A stretch of DNA of 64,000 bases from Thiocapsa roseopersicina (GTDB lineage: Bacteria > Pseudomonadota > Gammaproteobacteria > Chromatiales > Chromatiaceae). Positions within the stretch are counted from its first letter, which is position 1. Every line of letters starts with the position of its first letter. The translations under genes were made by a program, and so were the position numbers. Positions 55,850-64,000 of this stretch are shown here, piece after piece. The notes beneath the pieces are model-generated. The model searched no databases and was not told where the DNA came from. It was given only the letters and a program-made list of their open reading frames with translations. The stretch lies in the NCBI RefSeq assembly GCF_900106925.1, contig NZ_FNNZ01000014.1, positions 1-64,000 on the forward strand, in the 5' to 3' direction.

Positions 55850-55964
55850 TGCCTACCCCTTTCGTTCGAAACGCGATATTCGACGCTCGCCGCCGCACCG
55901 GCATCCAGCTGCGGCCGACGGCCTTCGAGCCTCGGAGCACCCGACCCGGGTGCCGGACACCTGC

Positions 55965-56201
55965 CTAGGCTTGGTGCTGATTGATGTAGTTGATGGCCTG
56001 TTGGACGGTGGTGATCTTCTCCGCGTCCTCGTCCGGAATCTCGGTTTCGAACTCTTCTTCGAGGGCCATGACCAATTCAACCGTGTCGAGTGAGTCCGCG
56101 CCCAGATCGTCGACGAAGGACGCCTCCGAGGTCACTTCCTCTTCCTTGACGCCAAGTTGCTCGACAACGATTTTGCGGACTCGATCTTCAACGCTGCTCA
56201 T
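55965..56201 (-). CDS. acpP: Acyl carrier protein
   Basis: A 78-residue acidic helical protein. The phosphopantetheine Ser lies in [20 protein letters not shown], the standard DSL motif. Carries growing acyl chains. Preceded by a strong leader; the 153 bases between it and fabG hold no gene and may include its own promoter. Confidence 0.97.
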   Translation of the reverse strand: MSSVEDRVRKIVVEQLGVKEEEVTSEASFVDDLGADSLDTVELVMALEEEFETEIPDEDAEKITTVQQAINYINQHQA

Positions 56202-56354
56202 GGGACTGATTCCTCCGGATGAATAAAGGTGGCCCTCGCTGGACCAGGCGGTATTCTAGTGACAATCGACGGCCGATGAAAGCTGCATCAGCCCTCGACA
56301 AAAAGCACAAGGATCTGATTTAGCTGACCTTAATCATATCGACGACAACGACTT

Positions 56355-57095
56355 TCATGCCATGTGCATGCCGCCGTTCACGTGTAGGGTCTCGCCGGTG
56401 ATGTAGGCCGCCGCGGGCGAGGCCAAAAAGACCACGGCGCCGGCGATCTCCTCGGGCTGTCCAAGCCTGCCCAGCGGGATGCTTCCGATCAACGCCTGGC
56501 GCTGCGCATCGGGCAAGGCGCGAGTCATGTCGGTATCGATGAAACCCGGGGCCACGCAGTTGACCGTGATCGCGCGTGATCCGACCTCGCGCGCCAACGC
56601 CTTGGTGAAGCCCATCATGCCTGCCTTGGCAGCCGCATAGTTGGTCTGACCGGCATTGCCCATGGCGCCGACGACGGAAGCGATGTTGATGATTCGGCCT
56701 TTGCGTGCCTTCGTCATCGAACGCAGACATGCCTTGGTGACACGGTAGAGCGAGCTGAGATTGGTCTCGATGACCGAATCCCACTCCTCGTCCTTCATCC
56801 GCATCAGGAGGTTGTCGCGTGTAATTCCCGCGTTGTTCACGAGAATCCCCGGCGCACCGAGGCGCTCGGTGATCTCCGCGACGGCGGCCTCGACCGACGC
56901 CGGATCGGCCACGTCGAGCACGATCCCGATACCCCGGTAACCCGCCTCGTTGAGCGCCTCCTCGATCGAGCGCGCGCCGGGAGCCGTCGTGGCGGTACCG
57001 GCAACGGCGGCACCCTGCTCGGCCAGGGCCATGGCGATGGCCCGACCGATTCCCCTCGAGGCACCCGTGACGAGCGCGATTTCATCTCTCAGCAT
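56355..57095 (-). CDS. fabG: 3-oxoacyl-[ACP] reductase
   Basis: 246 residues of the short-chain dehydrogenase family. NADPH loop VTGASRGIGRAIAMAL, NNAGI, and the Ser-Tyr-Lys triad as ASVVGAMGNAGQTNYAAAKAG. Reduces beta-ketoacyl-ACP. The start overlaps the end of fabD by 14 bases. Confidence 0.95.
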   Translation of the reverse strand: MLRDEIALVTGASRGIGRAIAMALAEQGAAVAGTATTAPGARSIEEALNEAGYRGIGIVLDVADPASVEAAVAEITERLGAPGILVNNAGITRDNLLMRMKDEEWDSVIETNLSSLYRVTKACLRSMTKARKGRIINIASVVGAMGNAGQTNYAAAKAGMMGFTKALAREVGSRAITVNCVAPGFIDTDMTRALPDAQRQALIGSIPLGRLGQPEEIAGAVVFLASPAAAYITGETLHVNGGMHMA

Positions 57096-58032
57096 TGTCT
57101 ATCGCCTCCAGTGCCGCTTCGAGTGACTTCGGGTCGAAGACCGGCAGTGTCGTCAGATTGTCGTCGATACGTTTGTTCAGGCCGGTCAGCACCTTGCCCG
57201 GGCCGCACTCGATCGCGATCCGAATACCTTCGGCGGCAACGGCACGCACCGTCTCCACCCAACGCACCGGGCGATAGAGCTGCTGGGCCAGTTGATCGCG
57301 CAGCGCGGCACTGTCGGCGGCGCTCTGCACGCTGGCGTTGTGCAGTACCGCGACCTCCGGGACTCGGATCTCGATCGTGGCCAACTGCTCGGCGAGGCGA
57401 TCCGCCGCGGGGCGCATCAGGGCACAATGCGAGGGAACGCTGACCGGCAGGGTCAGGGCTCGTTTCGCACCGGCGCCCTTGGCCGCGCCGATCGCACGGT
57501 CCACCGCGGCGGCCTCGCCTGCGATCACCACCTGACCGGGCGAGTTGAAATTGACGGCCTCGAGCACGGCGCCTTGCGCCTGCTCGGCGCAGAGTGCAAT
57601 GACCTCGGCGTCGCCCAGACCCAGCACGGCCGCCATCGCACCCTCTCCGGCCGGAACCGCTTCCTGCATGAAGCGCGCACGTTCGGCCGCCAAACGCACG
57701 CCGTCGGCAAAGCTCAGCGCGCCGGCAGCCACCAAGGCCGAATACTCGCCAAGGCTATGACCGGCCATCATGCTCGCGGGCGGCCCGCCGGCCTGAAGCC
57801 ACGCACGCCAGACCGCAATGCCGGCGCTCAGCATGACGGGTTGGGTGTTCCTGGTGAGATCGAGATCTTCTTTCGGACCCTCGTGGACCAAACGCCAAAG
57901 GTCGAAACCCAAGGCGTCCGAGGCTTCATCGAAGGTCCTGCGGACCTCCGGATAGGACTCGGCGAGTGCGTCGAGCATCCCGATCGACTGGGAGCCCTGA
58001 CCGGGAAAGAAAGCGGCAATCATGTGTGTCAT
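57082..58032 (-). CDS. fabD: Malonyl-CoA:ACP transacylase
   Basis: 316 residues. FFPGQGSQSIGML at the N-terminus, the active Ser in MAGHSLGEYSALVAAG and the His in VPSHCALM. Loads malonyl onto ACP. ATG at 58032 or three codons later. Between fabH and fabG. Confidence 0.95.
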   Translation of the reverse strand: MTHMIAAFFPGQGSQSIGMLDALAESYPEVRRTFDEASDALGFDLWRLVHEGPKEDLDLTRNTQPVMLSAGIAVWRAWLQAGGPPASMMAGHSLGEYSALVAAGALSFADGVRLAAERARFMQEAVPAGEGAMAAVLGLGDAEVIALCAEQAQGAVLEAVNFNSPGQVVIAGEAAAVDRAIGAAKGAGAKRALTLPVSVPSHCALMRPAADRLAEQLATIEIRVPEVAVLHNASVQSAADSAALRDQLAQQLYRPVRWVETVRAVAAEGIRIAIECGPGKVLTGLNKRIDDNLTTLPVFDPKSLEAALEAIDNAER

Positions 58033-58078
58033 CCGTATCGGCAGGGACCCGGCAGCAAACCAATCAGCAACAAAGCAA

Positions 58079-59035
58079 TCAGTAACGAACCAAGACGGAA
58101 CCCCAGGTGAAACCGCCTCCGAAGGCTTCCATCAGGAGGAGCTCGCCACGCTGAATACGCCCGTCGCGCACCGCTTGATCGAAGGCCAGCGGAATGGATG
58201 CGGCCGAGGTGTTGCCGTGCTCCGAAACCGTCACGACGACACGCTCCATCGGCAGATCCAGCTTACGCGCGGTCGCCTGAATGATACGGATATTCGCCTG
58301 GTGCGGGATCAACCAGTCGATGTCCGACTTGGCCAGACCGGCCGCATCGAGGGTCTCGTCGACGATGCGTCCGAGCGTGGTAACCGCTACCCGGAAGACC
58401 TCGTTGCCCTTCATTTCCATGAATCGGGCATCGGGGTGCCCGTTGCCGAGGCCGCCCGGGACCTGAAGCAGATCCTTGTAGGCACCGTCGGCATGCAGAT
58501 GCGTGGAAATGATGCCCGGCTCGTCCGCCGCCTCCAAGACCACCGCCCCTGCGCCGTCTCCGAAGAGCACGCAGGTCCCGCGGTCCTCCCAGTTGAGGAT
58601 GCGCGAAAGTGTCTCGGCCCCGACCACCAGCGCCCGTTTCGCCGCGCCGGTTCGGATGAATTTATCGGCAACCCCGACGGCGTAGACAAAACCCGTGCAG
58701 ACCGCCTGAAGATCGAATGCCGGACAGCCGTGCACGCCGAGACGCTGCTGCAGAAGACAGGCGGTGCTCGGGAAGAATTGGTCCGGCGTGGTCGTGGCGA
58801 CAATGATCAGATCGATGTCGGACGGCTGGAGACCGGATGCATCGAGCGCTCGGCGGGCAGCCGCTTCGGCGAGATCGCAACAGGTCTCGCCCTCGGAAAC
58901 CAAATGGCGCTTCTCGATACCGGTGCGCTCGAAGATCCAGGTCGCCGTGGTGTCGACGATCGACTCGAGATCGGCATTCGTCACCGTCCGGGCCGGGAGG
59001 TGGCTCCCGGTCCCCAGGATGCGCGAGTAAATCAT
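58079..59035 (-). CDS. fabH: 3-oxoacyl-[ACP] synthase III
   Basis: 318 residues. Active Cys in [13 protein letters not shown], with His in [10 protein letters not shown] and Asn in [11 protein letters not shown], the full triad. Starts each fatty acid with acetyl-CoA. ATG overlaps the plsX stop by one base (TGATG). Confidence 0.96.
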   Translation of the reverse strand: MIYSRILGTGSHLPARTVTNADLESIVDTTATWIFERTGIEKRHLVSEGETCCDLAEAAARRALDASGLQPSDIDLIIVATTTPDQFFPSTACLLQQRLGVHGCPAFDLQAVCTGFVYAVGVADKFIRTGAAKRALVVGAETLSRILNWEDRGTCVLFGDGAGAVVLEAADEPGIISTHLHADGAYKDLLQVPGGLGNGHPDARFMEMKGNEVFRVAVTTLGRIVDETLDAAGLAKSDIDWLIPHQANIRIIQATARKLDLPMERVVVTVSEHGNTSAASIPLAFDQAVRDGRIQRGELLLMEAFGGGFTWGSVLVRY

Positions 59036-60063
59036 CAGGCGATCGCCTTGTATTGTCCGCTGTCGAGATGTCGGCCGACTTGCTCGCCGATCCGCTTGGG
59101 GATGTTCGCGTGAATCTCTTTCAGCGCGATGTGGATCGCGTTCTCGAACGCCATCTCGTCCGCACCTCCGTGGCTCTTGATCACGATTCCGCGCAGGCCG
59201 AGAAGACTGGCACCGTTGTAGCGGCGCGGGTCCATCGTGCGACGAAACTGCTTGAGAATCGGCATCGCGGCAAGCCCGGCAAGCCGGCTGAACCAGGTCC
59301 GCTTGAACTGTGTGCTCAAGGAATGCCGGACGAACTTGGCTACCCCTTCACTACATTTGAGGGCCACGTTCCCGACGAATCCGTCCGCCACGACCACGTC
59401 GATATCGTCGAGAAAGATCCCGTCGCCCTCGATGTAGCCGACATAGTTCAAGCCGCTGCGCAGCAGCAGCTCGTTGGCCTGCTTGACCTGCTCGTTGCCC
59501 TTGATCTCTTCCTGTCCGATGTTCAGGAGCGCCACGCGCGGTGCAGCGACGCCTTCGACGGCCGTCACCAACTCGCTGCCCATCACGGCAAACTGGAAGA
59601 GATGCTCGGCCGTGCAATCCACGTTCGCACCCAGGTCGAGCATGTGGGTATGCCCGTGCAGAGAGGGTACGGCGGTGATGATCGCCGGGCGATCGACACT
59701 CGGCAGTGTCTTGAGGACGAAACGCGCGGTCGCCATCAGGGCTCCGGTGTTGCCGGCGCTGACGCAGGCGTCGGCGTCGCCGCTTTTCACCAGGTCGATG
59801 GCCACACGCATCGAGGAATCCTTTTTTCCCCTCAGCGCCTTGGAAGGCGACTCGTCCATCCCGACCTCCTGAGTCGTCGGACGAATCGTCAGCCGGGTTC
59901 GATCGGCGTTTCCGAGGTGCTCGGCGATCTTAGCCTCGTCGCCGACAAGGATTAGATCAACGCGCTCGGAGGCTGCGAGAAAACGCAGCGCGGCCGCCAC
60001 CACGATACCCGGGCCATGATCACCGCCCATGGCGTCAAGCGCGATTGTCGAGACAGATCCCAT
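59035..60063 (-). CDS. plsX: Phosphate acyltransferase PlsX
   Basis: 342 residues from the ATG at 60063 ([19 protein letters not shown]). Signature regions [21 protein letters not shown] and [16 protein letters not shown] are present. Makes acyl phosphate for phospholipid synthesis. Follows rpmF by 62 bases and overlaps fabH by one base. Confidence 0.95.
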   Translation of the reverse strand: MGSVSTIALDAMGGDHGPGIVVAAALRFLAASERVDLILVGDEAKIAEHLGNADRTRLTIRPTTQEVGMDESPSKALRGKKDSSMRVAIDLVKSGDADACVSAGNTGALMATARFVLKTLPSVDRPAIITAVPSLHGHTHMLDLGANVDCTAEHLFQFAVMGSELVTAVEGVAAPRVALLNIGQEEIKGNEQVKQANELLLRSGLNYVGYIEGDGIFLDDIDVVVADGFVGNVALKCSEGVAKFVRHSLSTQFKRTWFSRLAGLAAMPILKQFRRTMDPRRYNGASLLGLRGIVIKSHGGADEMAFENAIHIALKEIHANIPKRIGEQVGRHLDSGQYKAIA

Positions 60064-60125
60064 CCCGAGTATGTTCGAGCTGCGGCTGTGCGCTGGCTTG
60101 AGAGCTCCAAGGCGACCGCGTGCGA

Positions 60126-60302
60126 TCACTCAGAGCGATCCAGAACCTTACGGCCGCGATAGAAACCGTCCGGCGTCACATGGTGGCGAAGATGGGTCTC
60201 GCCACTAGTGGGATCCACCGACAAGGTCGGCTTGCTCAGGGCGTCATGGGAGCGACGCATGCCGCGCTTGGACGGGGTTTTTCGATTTTGTTGAACGGCC
60301 AT
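60126..60302 (-). CDS. rpmF: 50S ribosomal protein L32
   Basis: A 58-residue protein read from the bases: [20 protein letters not shown] then [20 protein letters not shown] and [14 protein letters not shown]. This is the standard gammaproteobacterial L32, without the zinc Cys pairs of some relatives. GGAGATCAAAG precedes the ATG. Lies between yceD and plsX as in E. coli. Confidence 0.97.
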   Translation of the reverse strand: MAVQQNRKTPSKRGMRRSHDALSKPTLSVDPTSGETHLRHHVTPDGFYRGRKVLDRSE

Positions 60303-60450
60303 CTTTGATCTCCGAATGAAGCGCGGCCGCCGCTTGAGCGGGAGCGCAATCTGTTTTTAAGTCCATCAATAGCGTTGGGTGCCGCACCCAGGCTCCGCGT
60401 ACGGTTCGACCGTTACCTCCCCTTGGGCCATGCCAATGTACGCTATGGTC

Positions 60451-61041
60451 TCATGTCTGCGGCGGTCGCTTGAGTGCCGCGAGAATCTCGAAGGGCCGGC
60501 GTCTCGCACCCGACCCCGCTGCCTCGTCTCCCGGCGATGCTGCCGCCTCGCCAGGCTCGATCGGCCCCGCCGCGCAGTCCCCGAGAGGATGGCGCGGGAT
60601 CGCAGGAAACGCCAACAGAAGCTCGTCCTCGACGAGATCCATGGGATTGAGCCGCTCATCGGCGACTATCCAAGGGTCGAGATCCTCGGGCAAGTCGCGC
60701 GCGTCTTCCTCCCGGCGAATCAGCGCCAACGCAATCGGAGCATCAACCGGAACCCCGACCTCGTCGAGGCAGCGCTGGCAACGCAACCGTAAGGTCGCTC
60801 GCACGCGCCCCGTCACAATGCACCGACCCTTTTGATCCCGAGCGAACAGCAGCTCATAGCTCACCACGTCGGCGATCGCGGAACCTTCGAGTGCCGAGCC
60901 GGCCTCCGGCCGAGCACGGTCCAGACCTTCCATGGCGGCAGCAAGCCGCGGCATCTCGCTCAACAACACATCGCCGTTGAAGGCTAGGTCACGGCGACAT
61001 GCCCGCCAGGGGTCGATCAGTTCAAGAGGTGCGCCCGACAT
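60451..61041 (-). CDS. yceD: YceD/DUF177 family protein (23S rRNA accumulation)
   Basis: About 196 residues. RLRCQRCLDEV carries the CxxC typical of DUF177, followed by acidic strands (PEDLDPWIVADERLNPMDLVEDELLLAFPAIPRHP). The product is linked to 23S rRNA accumulation and usually heads the rpmF-plsX-fab operon. The start is uncertain: MSGAPLEL at 61041 or an ATG at 61062. The C-terminal end after LGDCAAGPIEPGEA is longer and more Ala/Gly-rich than usual. Confidence 0.85.
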   Translation of the reverse strand: MSGAPLELIDPWRACRRDLAFNGDVLLSEMPRLAAAMEGLDRARPEAGSALEGSAIADVVSYELLFARDQKGRCIVTGRVRATLRLRCQRCLDEVGVPVDAPIALALIRREEDARDLPEDLDPWIVADERLNPMDLVEDELLLAFPAIPRHPLGDCAAGPIEPGEAAASPGDEAAGSGARRRPFEILAALKRPPQT

Positions 61042-61238
61042 AAGCGCGCAAAAGTAGCGCATAAAGGATCGCAGCGTCAACCTAAACCGTGCCGCGCGAT
61101 CCGGCAGGCCGCGGTTGCGCTGATCCTGGGCCCGGCAGACGAACGACCGGCAGCCGGGGCAAGTCGTCGGACGACCGCGGTGTCGAGGCCGTCAATCCCT
61201 CGAGGGAAATACGAGGCGATCGGCTGTCGGATCGAGCG

Positions 61239-62372
61239 CTACGGACCCACGAGGGCGAGCAAGACGCCGGCGGCGACCGCCGAGCCGATCACACCGGCAA
61301 CATTCGGACCCATGGCATGCATCAGCAGGAAATTGTGGTGGTTTTCTTCCAGCCCGACCTTGTTCACGACCCGCGCAGCCATGGGGACCGCCGAGACGCC
61401 CGCCGCACCGATCAAAGGGTTCACCTTCCCTCCGCTGAGACGACACATGATCTTGCCCATGATGACTCCCGCGGCAGTCCCGATGCTGAAGGCAATGGCA
61501 CCTAGCACCAGAATCCCCAGCGTCTGCGTCGTGAGAAAGAGCTCGCCCGAGAGCTTGGAGCCGATCGCCAAACCCAAGAGGATGGTGACGACGTTGATGA
61601 TCTCGTTCTGAGCCGCCCGACTAAGGCGCTCCACGACGCCGCTTTCGCGCAGAAGATTGCCCAAGGTGAGCATGCCGATCAGCGGGGCTGCCGAGGGCAA
61701 CAGCAAGGCGCAGAGAAAGAGCACGGCGAAGGGAAAGAGGATCCGCTCCAAGCGCGAGACGGGGCGCAGCTGCTCCATCACGACACTGCGCTCTGCCTTG
61801 GTCGTCAGCGCACGCATGATCGGCGGCTGAATGATCGGGACCAGCGCCATGTAGGAGTAGGCAGCCACCGCGATCGCGCCGAGGAGATCGGGCGCAAGGC
61901 GCGAAGCCAAAAAGATGGCTGTCGGCCCGTCCGCCCCGCCGATGATGCCGATGGCGGCGGCATCGGCCAGACTGAAGTTGAATCCGGGCAGCAGGTTCAG
62001 AGCGAGCGCACCAATTAGGGTCGCAAAGATCCCGAACTGCGCCGCCGCGCCGAGGAGCAGTGTCGAGGGCCTGGCGATCAGGGCGCTGAAATCGGTCAAG
62101 GCGCCGACGCCGAGGAAGATGAGCAGGGGGAAGACGCCGGTCTCGACTCCGACGTGATAGATCATCCCGATCATCCCCTCCGGTCCGGCCATGCCCGCGA
62201 TCGGGATGTTCGAGAGGATCGCACCGAAGCCGATGGGCAGCAGCAGGAGCGGCTCGAAGCGTTTGGCGATCGCCAGGTAAATGAGACCGATCCCGACTAG
62301 GAGCATGAGCAGCTCGCGCCAGGTGATGTTGGCGATGCCGGTGGACTGCCAGAGGGTGAGAAGGGCCTCCAT
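61239..62372 (-). CDS. oadB: Na+-translocating decarboxylase beta subunit (OadB/GcdB-type)
   Basis: 377 residues, about nine membrane segments. The carboxybiotin-pocket motif [20 protein letters not shown] and [16 protein letters not shown] are diagnostic of the beta subunit that decarboxylates carboxybiotin and pumps two Na+ per turnover. Five bases separate it from the alpha subunit gene. The gamma subunit would lie upstream, beyond the window end. Confidence 0.95.
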   Translation of the reverse strand: MEALLTLWQSTGIANITWRELLMLLVGIGLIYLAIAKRFEPLLLLPIGFGAILSNIPIAGMAGPEGMIGMIYHVGVETGVFPLLIFLGVGALTDFSALIARPSTLLLGAAAQFGIFATLIGALALNLLPGFNFSLADAAAIGIIGGADGPTAIFLASRLAPDLLGAIAVAAYSYMALVPIIQPPIMRALTTKAERSVVMEQLRPVSRLERILFPFAVLFLCALLLPSAAPLIGMLTLGNLLRESGVVERLSRAAQNEIINVVTILLGLAIGSKLSGELFLTTQTLGILVLGAIAFSIGTAAGVIMGKIMCRLSGGKVNPLIGAAGVSAVPMAARVVNKVGLEENHHNFLLMHAMGPNVAGVIGSAVAAGVLLALVGP

Positions 62373-62377
62373 ACCGC

Positions 62378-64000
62378 TCAGCCCAGGGTCAGTAGCGTCT
62401 GGCCGACTTGGAGGCTATCGCCTTCCTTGACCGACACGACAAGCACGGTGCCGCCTTCCGGGGAGCGGACCTCGGTCTCCATCTTCATCGCCTCGAGCAG
62501 CATGATCAGGTCTCCGGAGGCGATGACCTGCCCCGGTTTGACCTTGACCGCCACCACGGTCCCGGCGAGCGGGGCCGGCACGCTCCGGCCGGCGACGGGG
62601 GGCGGCAAAGCGACGCTCGGCACGCCGGCGACCTGCTGGACCGCGCCTTCCGGGGAGACCATGACATGGTAGCTATGGCCGTCGACCTCCACCCGATAGC
62701 GCTCGGCGACGGCGGCGGCCGCAACCGGCGCAGTCTCGACGACGGCCGGGCTGACGGGATCTTTCCACGGCGGTGGCTCGAAGGCACTCGGATTCCCGCG
62801 ATGTTCAAGGAACTTGAGCCCGACCTGAGGAAACAGAGCATAGGTCAGGACATCGTCCACGACATCCGAGGCAAGCGTGATGGAGCGCTCCTCGGCCAGG
62901 CGCTGAAGCTCCCCCGTGAGCACATCGAGCTCAGGCGTGAGATTATCGGCCGGACGGCAGGTGATCGGCATCTCGCCTTCGGCCAAGACGCGCTGTTGGA
63001 GCTCGAGGTTCACCGGGGCCGGCGTGACACCGTACTCGCCTTTGAGGACGCCGGCGGTCTCGTTGGTGATGCTCTTGTAGCGCTCGCCCATCAGGACGTT
63101 GAGCACGGCCTGGCTTCCGACGATCTGGGATGTCGGCGTCACCAAGGGCAGGAAGCCCAGGTCCTCGCGCACGCGCGGGATCTCGGCAAGCACCTCGTCG
63201 AGCCGGTCGGTGGCCCCCTGCTCGCGCAGCTGGTTCTCCATGTTGGTGAGCATGCCGCCGGGAACCTGAGCGACCAGGATGCGCGAGTCCACACCCTTGA
63301 GCGCCCCTTCGAACTTGGCGTATTTCTTACGGACCTCGCGGAAATAGGCCGCGATCTCTTCGAGCAGGAAGAGGTTCAATCCGGTCGAGCGATCCGTGTC
63401 TTCCAGGATGGCGACCACCGACTCGGTCGGCGAATGGCCATAGGTCATGCTCATCGAGGAGATGGAGGTATCGACCATGTCGATCCCAGCCTCGGCCGCC
63501 TTCAGGATGGTGCCGGTGCTCATTCCGGTCGTCGCATGGCTCTGCATGGCAATCGGAACGCTGCAGTTCTCCTTCAAACGGGTCACCAGCGACTCGGCGA
63601 CATAGGGTTTGAGCAGACCCGCCATGTCCTTGATGCAAATCGAATGGCAGCCCATGTCTTCGAGTCGGCGACCCATGTCGACCCAGTATTCCAGATCGTG
63701 CACCGGACTGACCGTGTAGGACATGGTGCCTTGTGCATGCTTACCGGTGGCCAGGACGGCCTTGACCGAGGTGTCGAGGTTGCGCACGTCGTTCATCGCA
63801 TCGAAGATGCGAAACACATCGATCCCGCCGAGGGCCGCGCGCTCCACGAATGCCTCGACCAGGTCGTCGGCATAGTGCCGGTAGCCGAGCAGGTTTTGCC
63901 CTCTCAGCAGCATCTGCTGCGGCGTCTTGGGCATCGCGGCCTTGAGCAGGCGCAGGCGCTCCCAGGGGTCTTCACCGAGATACCGGATGCAGGCGTCGAA
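62378..64000 (-). CDS. oadA: Oxaloacetate decarboxylase alpha subunit, 5' end outside the window
   Basis: The 3' part of a biotin-dependent carboxyltransferase, open through to the window end ([20 protein letters not shown] before [14 protein letters not shown]). The carboxyltransferase barrel has [24 protein letters not shown] and [12 protein letters not shown] with metal-binding His. An Ala-rich linker leads to the biotinyl domain with the biotin Lys in [11 protein letters not shown]. It carboxylates biotin from oxaloacetate (or a related acid) and passes it to OadB. Continues upstream of position 64000. Confidence 0.94.
   Translation of the reverse strand, partial: FDACIRYLGEDPWERLRLLKAAMPKTPQQMLLRGQNLLGYRHYADDLVEAFVERAALGGIDVFRIFDAMNDVRNLDTSVKAVLATGKHAQGTMSYTVSPVHDLEYWVDMGRRLEDMGCHSICIKDMAGLLKPYVAESLVTRLKENCSVPIAMQSHATTGMSTGTILKAAEAGIDMVDTSISSMSMTYGHSPTESVVAILEDTDRSTGLNLFLLEEIAAYFREVRKKYAKFEGALKGVDSRILVAQVPGGMLTNMENQLREQGATDRLDEVLAEIPRVREDLGFLPLVTPTSQIVGSQAVLNVLMGERYKSITNETAGVLKGEYGVTPAPVNLELQQRVLAEGEMPITCRPADNLTPELDVLTGELQRLAEERSITLASDVVDDVLTYALFPQVGLKFLEHRGNPSAFEPPPWKDPVSPAVVETAPVAAAAVAERYRVEVDGHSYHVMVSPEGAVQQVAGVPSVALPPPVAGRSVPAPLAGTVVAVKVKPGQVIASGDLIMLLEAMKMETEVRSPEGGTVLVVSVKEGDSLQVGQTLLTLG

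Overview
The window is a stretch of high-GC chromosome. Gene content points to a purple sulfur gammaproteobacterium (Chromatiaceae, Thiocapsa/Allochromatium-like): an Rnf complex operon carrying a pyruvate:ferredoxin oxidoreductase, a plant-type ferredoxin-NADP reductase, a tandem-domain polyphosphate:AMP phosphotransferase, an Na+-translocating decarboxylase pair and an E. coli-like fab operon. The taxon is an inference from gene families; there is no rRNA or photosynthesis gene here. No tRNA, rRNA or CRISPR array was seen.

Layout. 1-6.5 kb is a worn, accessory-like region. It holds a truncated phospholipase D lipoprotein, an OmpA-DUF2092 fusion translationally coupled to a micro-protein, a diverged dispersed repeat in two copies, an AI-2E family permease and two broken OmpA copies. 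6.5-13.1 kb has a TlpA thioredoxin, an ArsR-rhodanese fusion, remnants of a DUF692 gene and possibly a transposase, a DUF2779-like protein without its nuclease residues, DUF2784, a class III cyclase-PilZ protein and small membrane proteins. 13.2-24.8 kb is the energy-metabolism block on the minus strand: rnfB - nifJ - rnfC - rnfD - rnfG - rnfE - rnfA - small Cys-rich membrane protein, then a ferredoxin-NADP reductase. Tight overlaps and a single AT-rich regulatory region at about 24.9-25.0 kb suggest one operon linking 2-oxoacid oxidation, ferredoxin, NAD(P)H and the ion gradient. 25.1-29.3 kb has a periplasmic ClpP-like lipoprotein, a eukaryote-style fused imidazole-glycerol-phosphate synthase (HisH-HisF), and a MerR-type regulator with tandem 11-bp direct repeats in its promoter.

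29.6-33.6 kb is a complete polyamine ABC transporter (potFGHI). 34-43.6 kb holds a hemerythrin, LptF, aminopeptidase N, glutaredoxin-Hsp15, an L,D-transpeptidase with a CYTH protein, RlmD and CysM, plus a REP-like hairpin. 43.8-49.8 kb has an orphan Hpt protein, an exopolysaccharide-initiating glycosylphosphotransferase, an NfeD/QmcA pair separated by a hexanucleotide-repeat hairpin, and the PPK2-type Pap enzyme.

49.8-61.0 kb is the classical minus-strand housekeeping run yceD - rpmF - plsX - fabH - fabD - fabG - acpP - fabF - pabC - mltG - tmk - holB - pilZ - tatD. 61.2-64 kb has the beta subunit and the 3' part of the alpha subunit of a biotin-dependent Na+-pumping decarboxylase, cut by the window end.

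The most unusual items are the nifJ gene inside the rnf operon, its over-long product with extra ferredoxin-like sequence, the HIS7-like HisHF fusion, the MerR gene with 11-bp repeats, and the graveyard of gene fragments between 5 and 9 kb.
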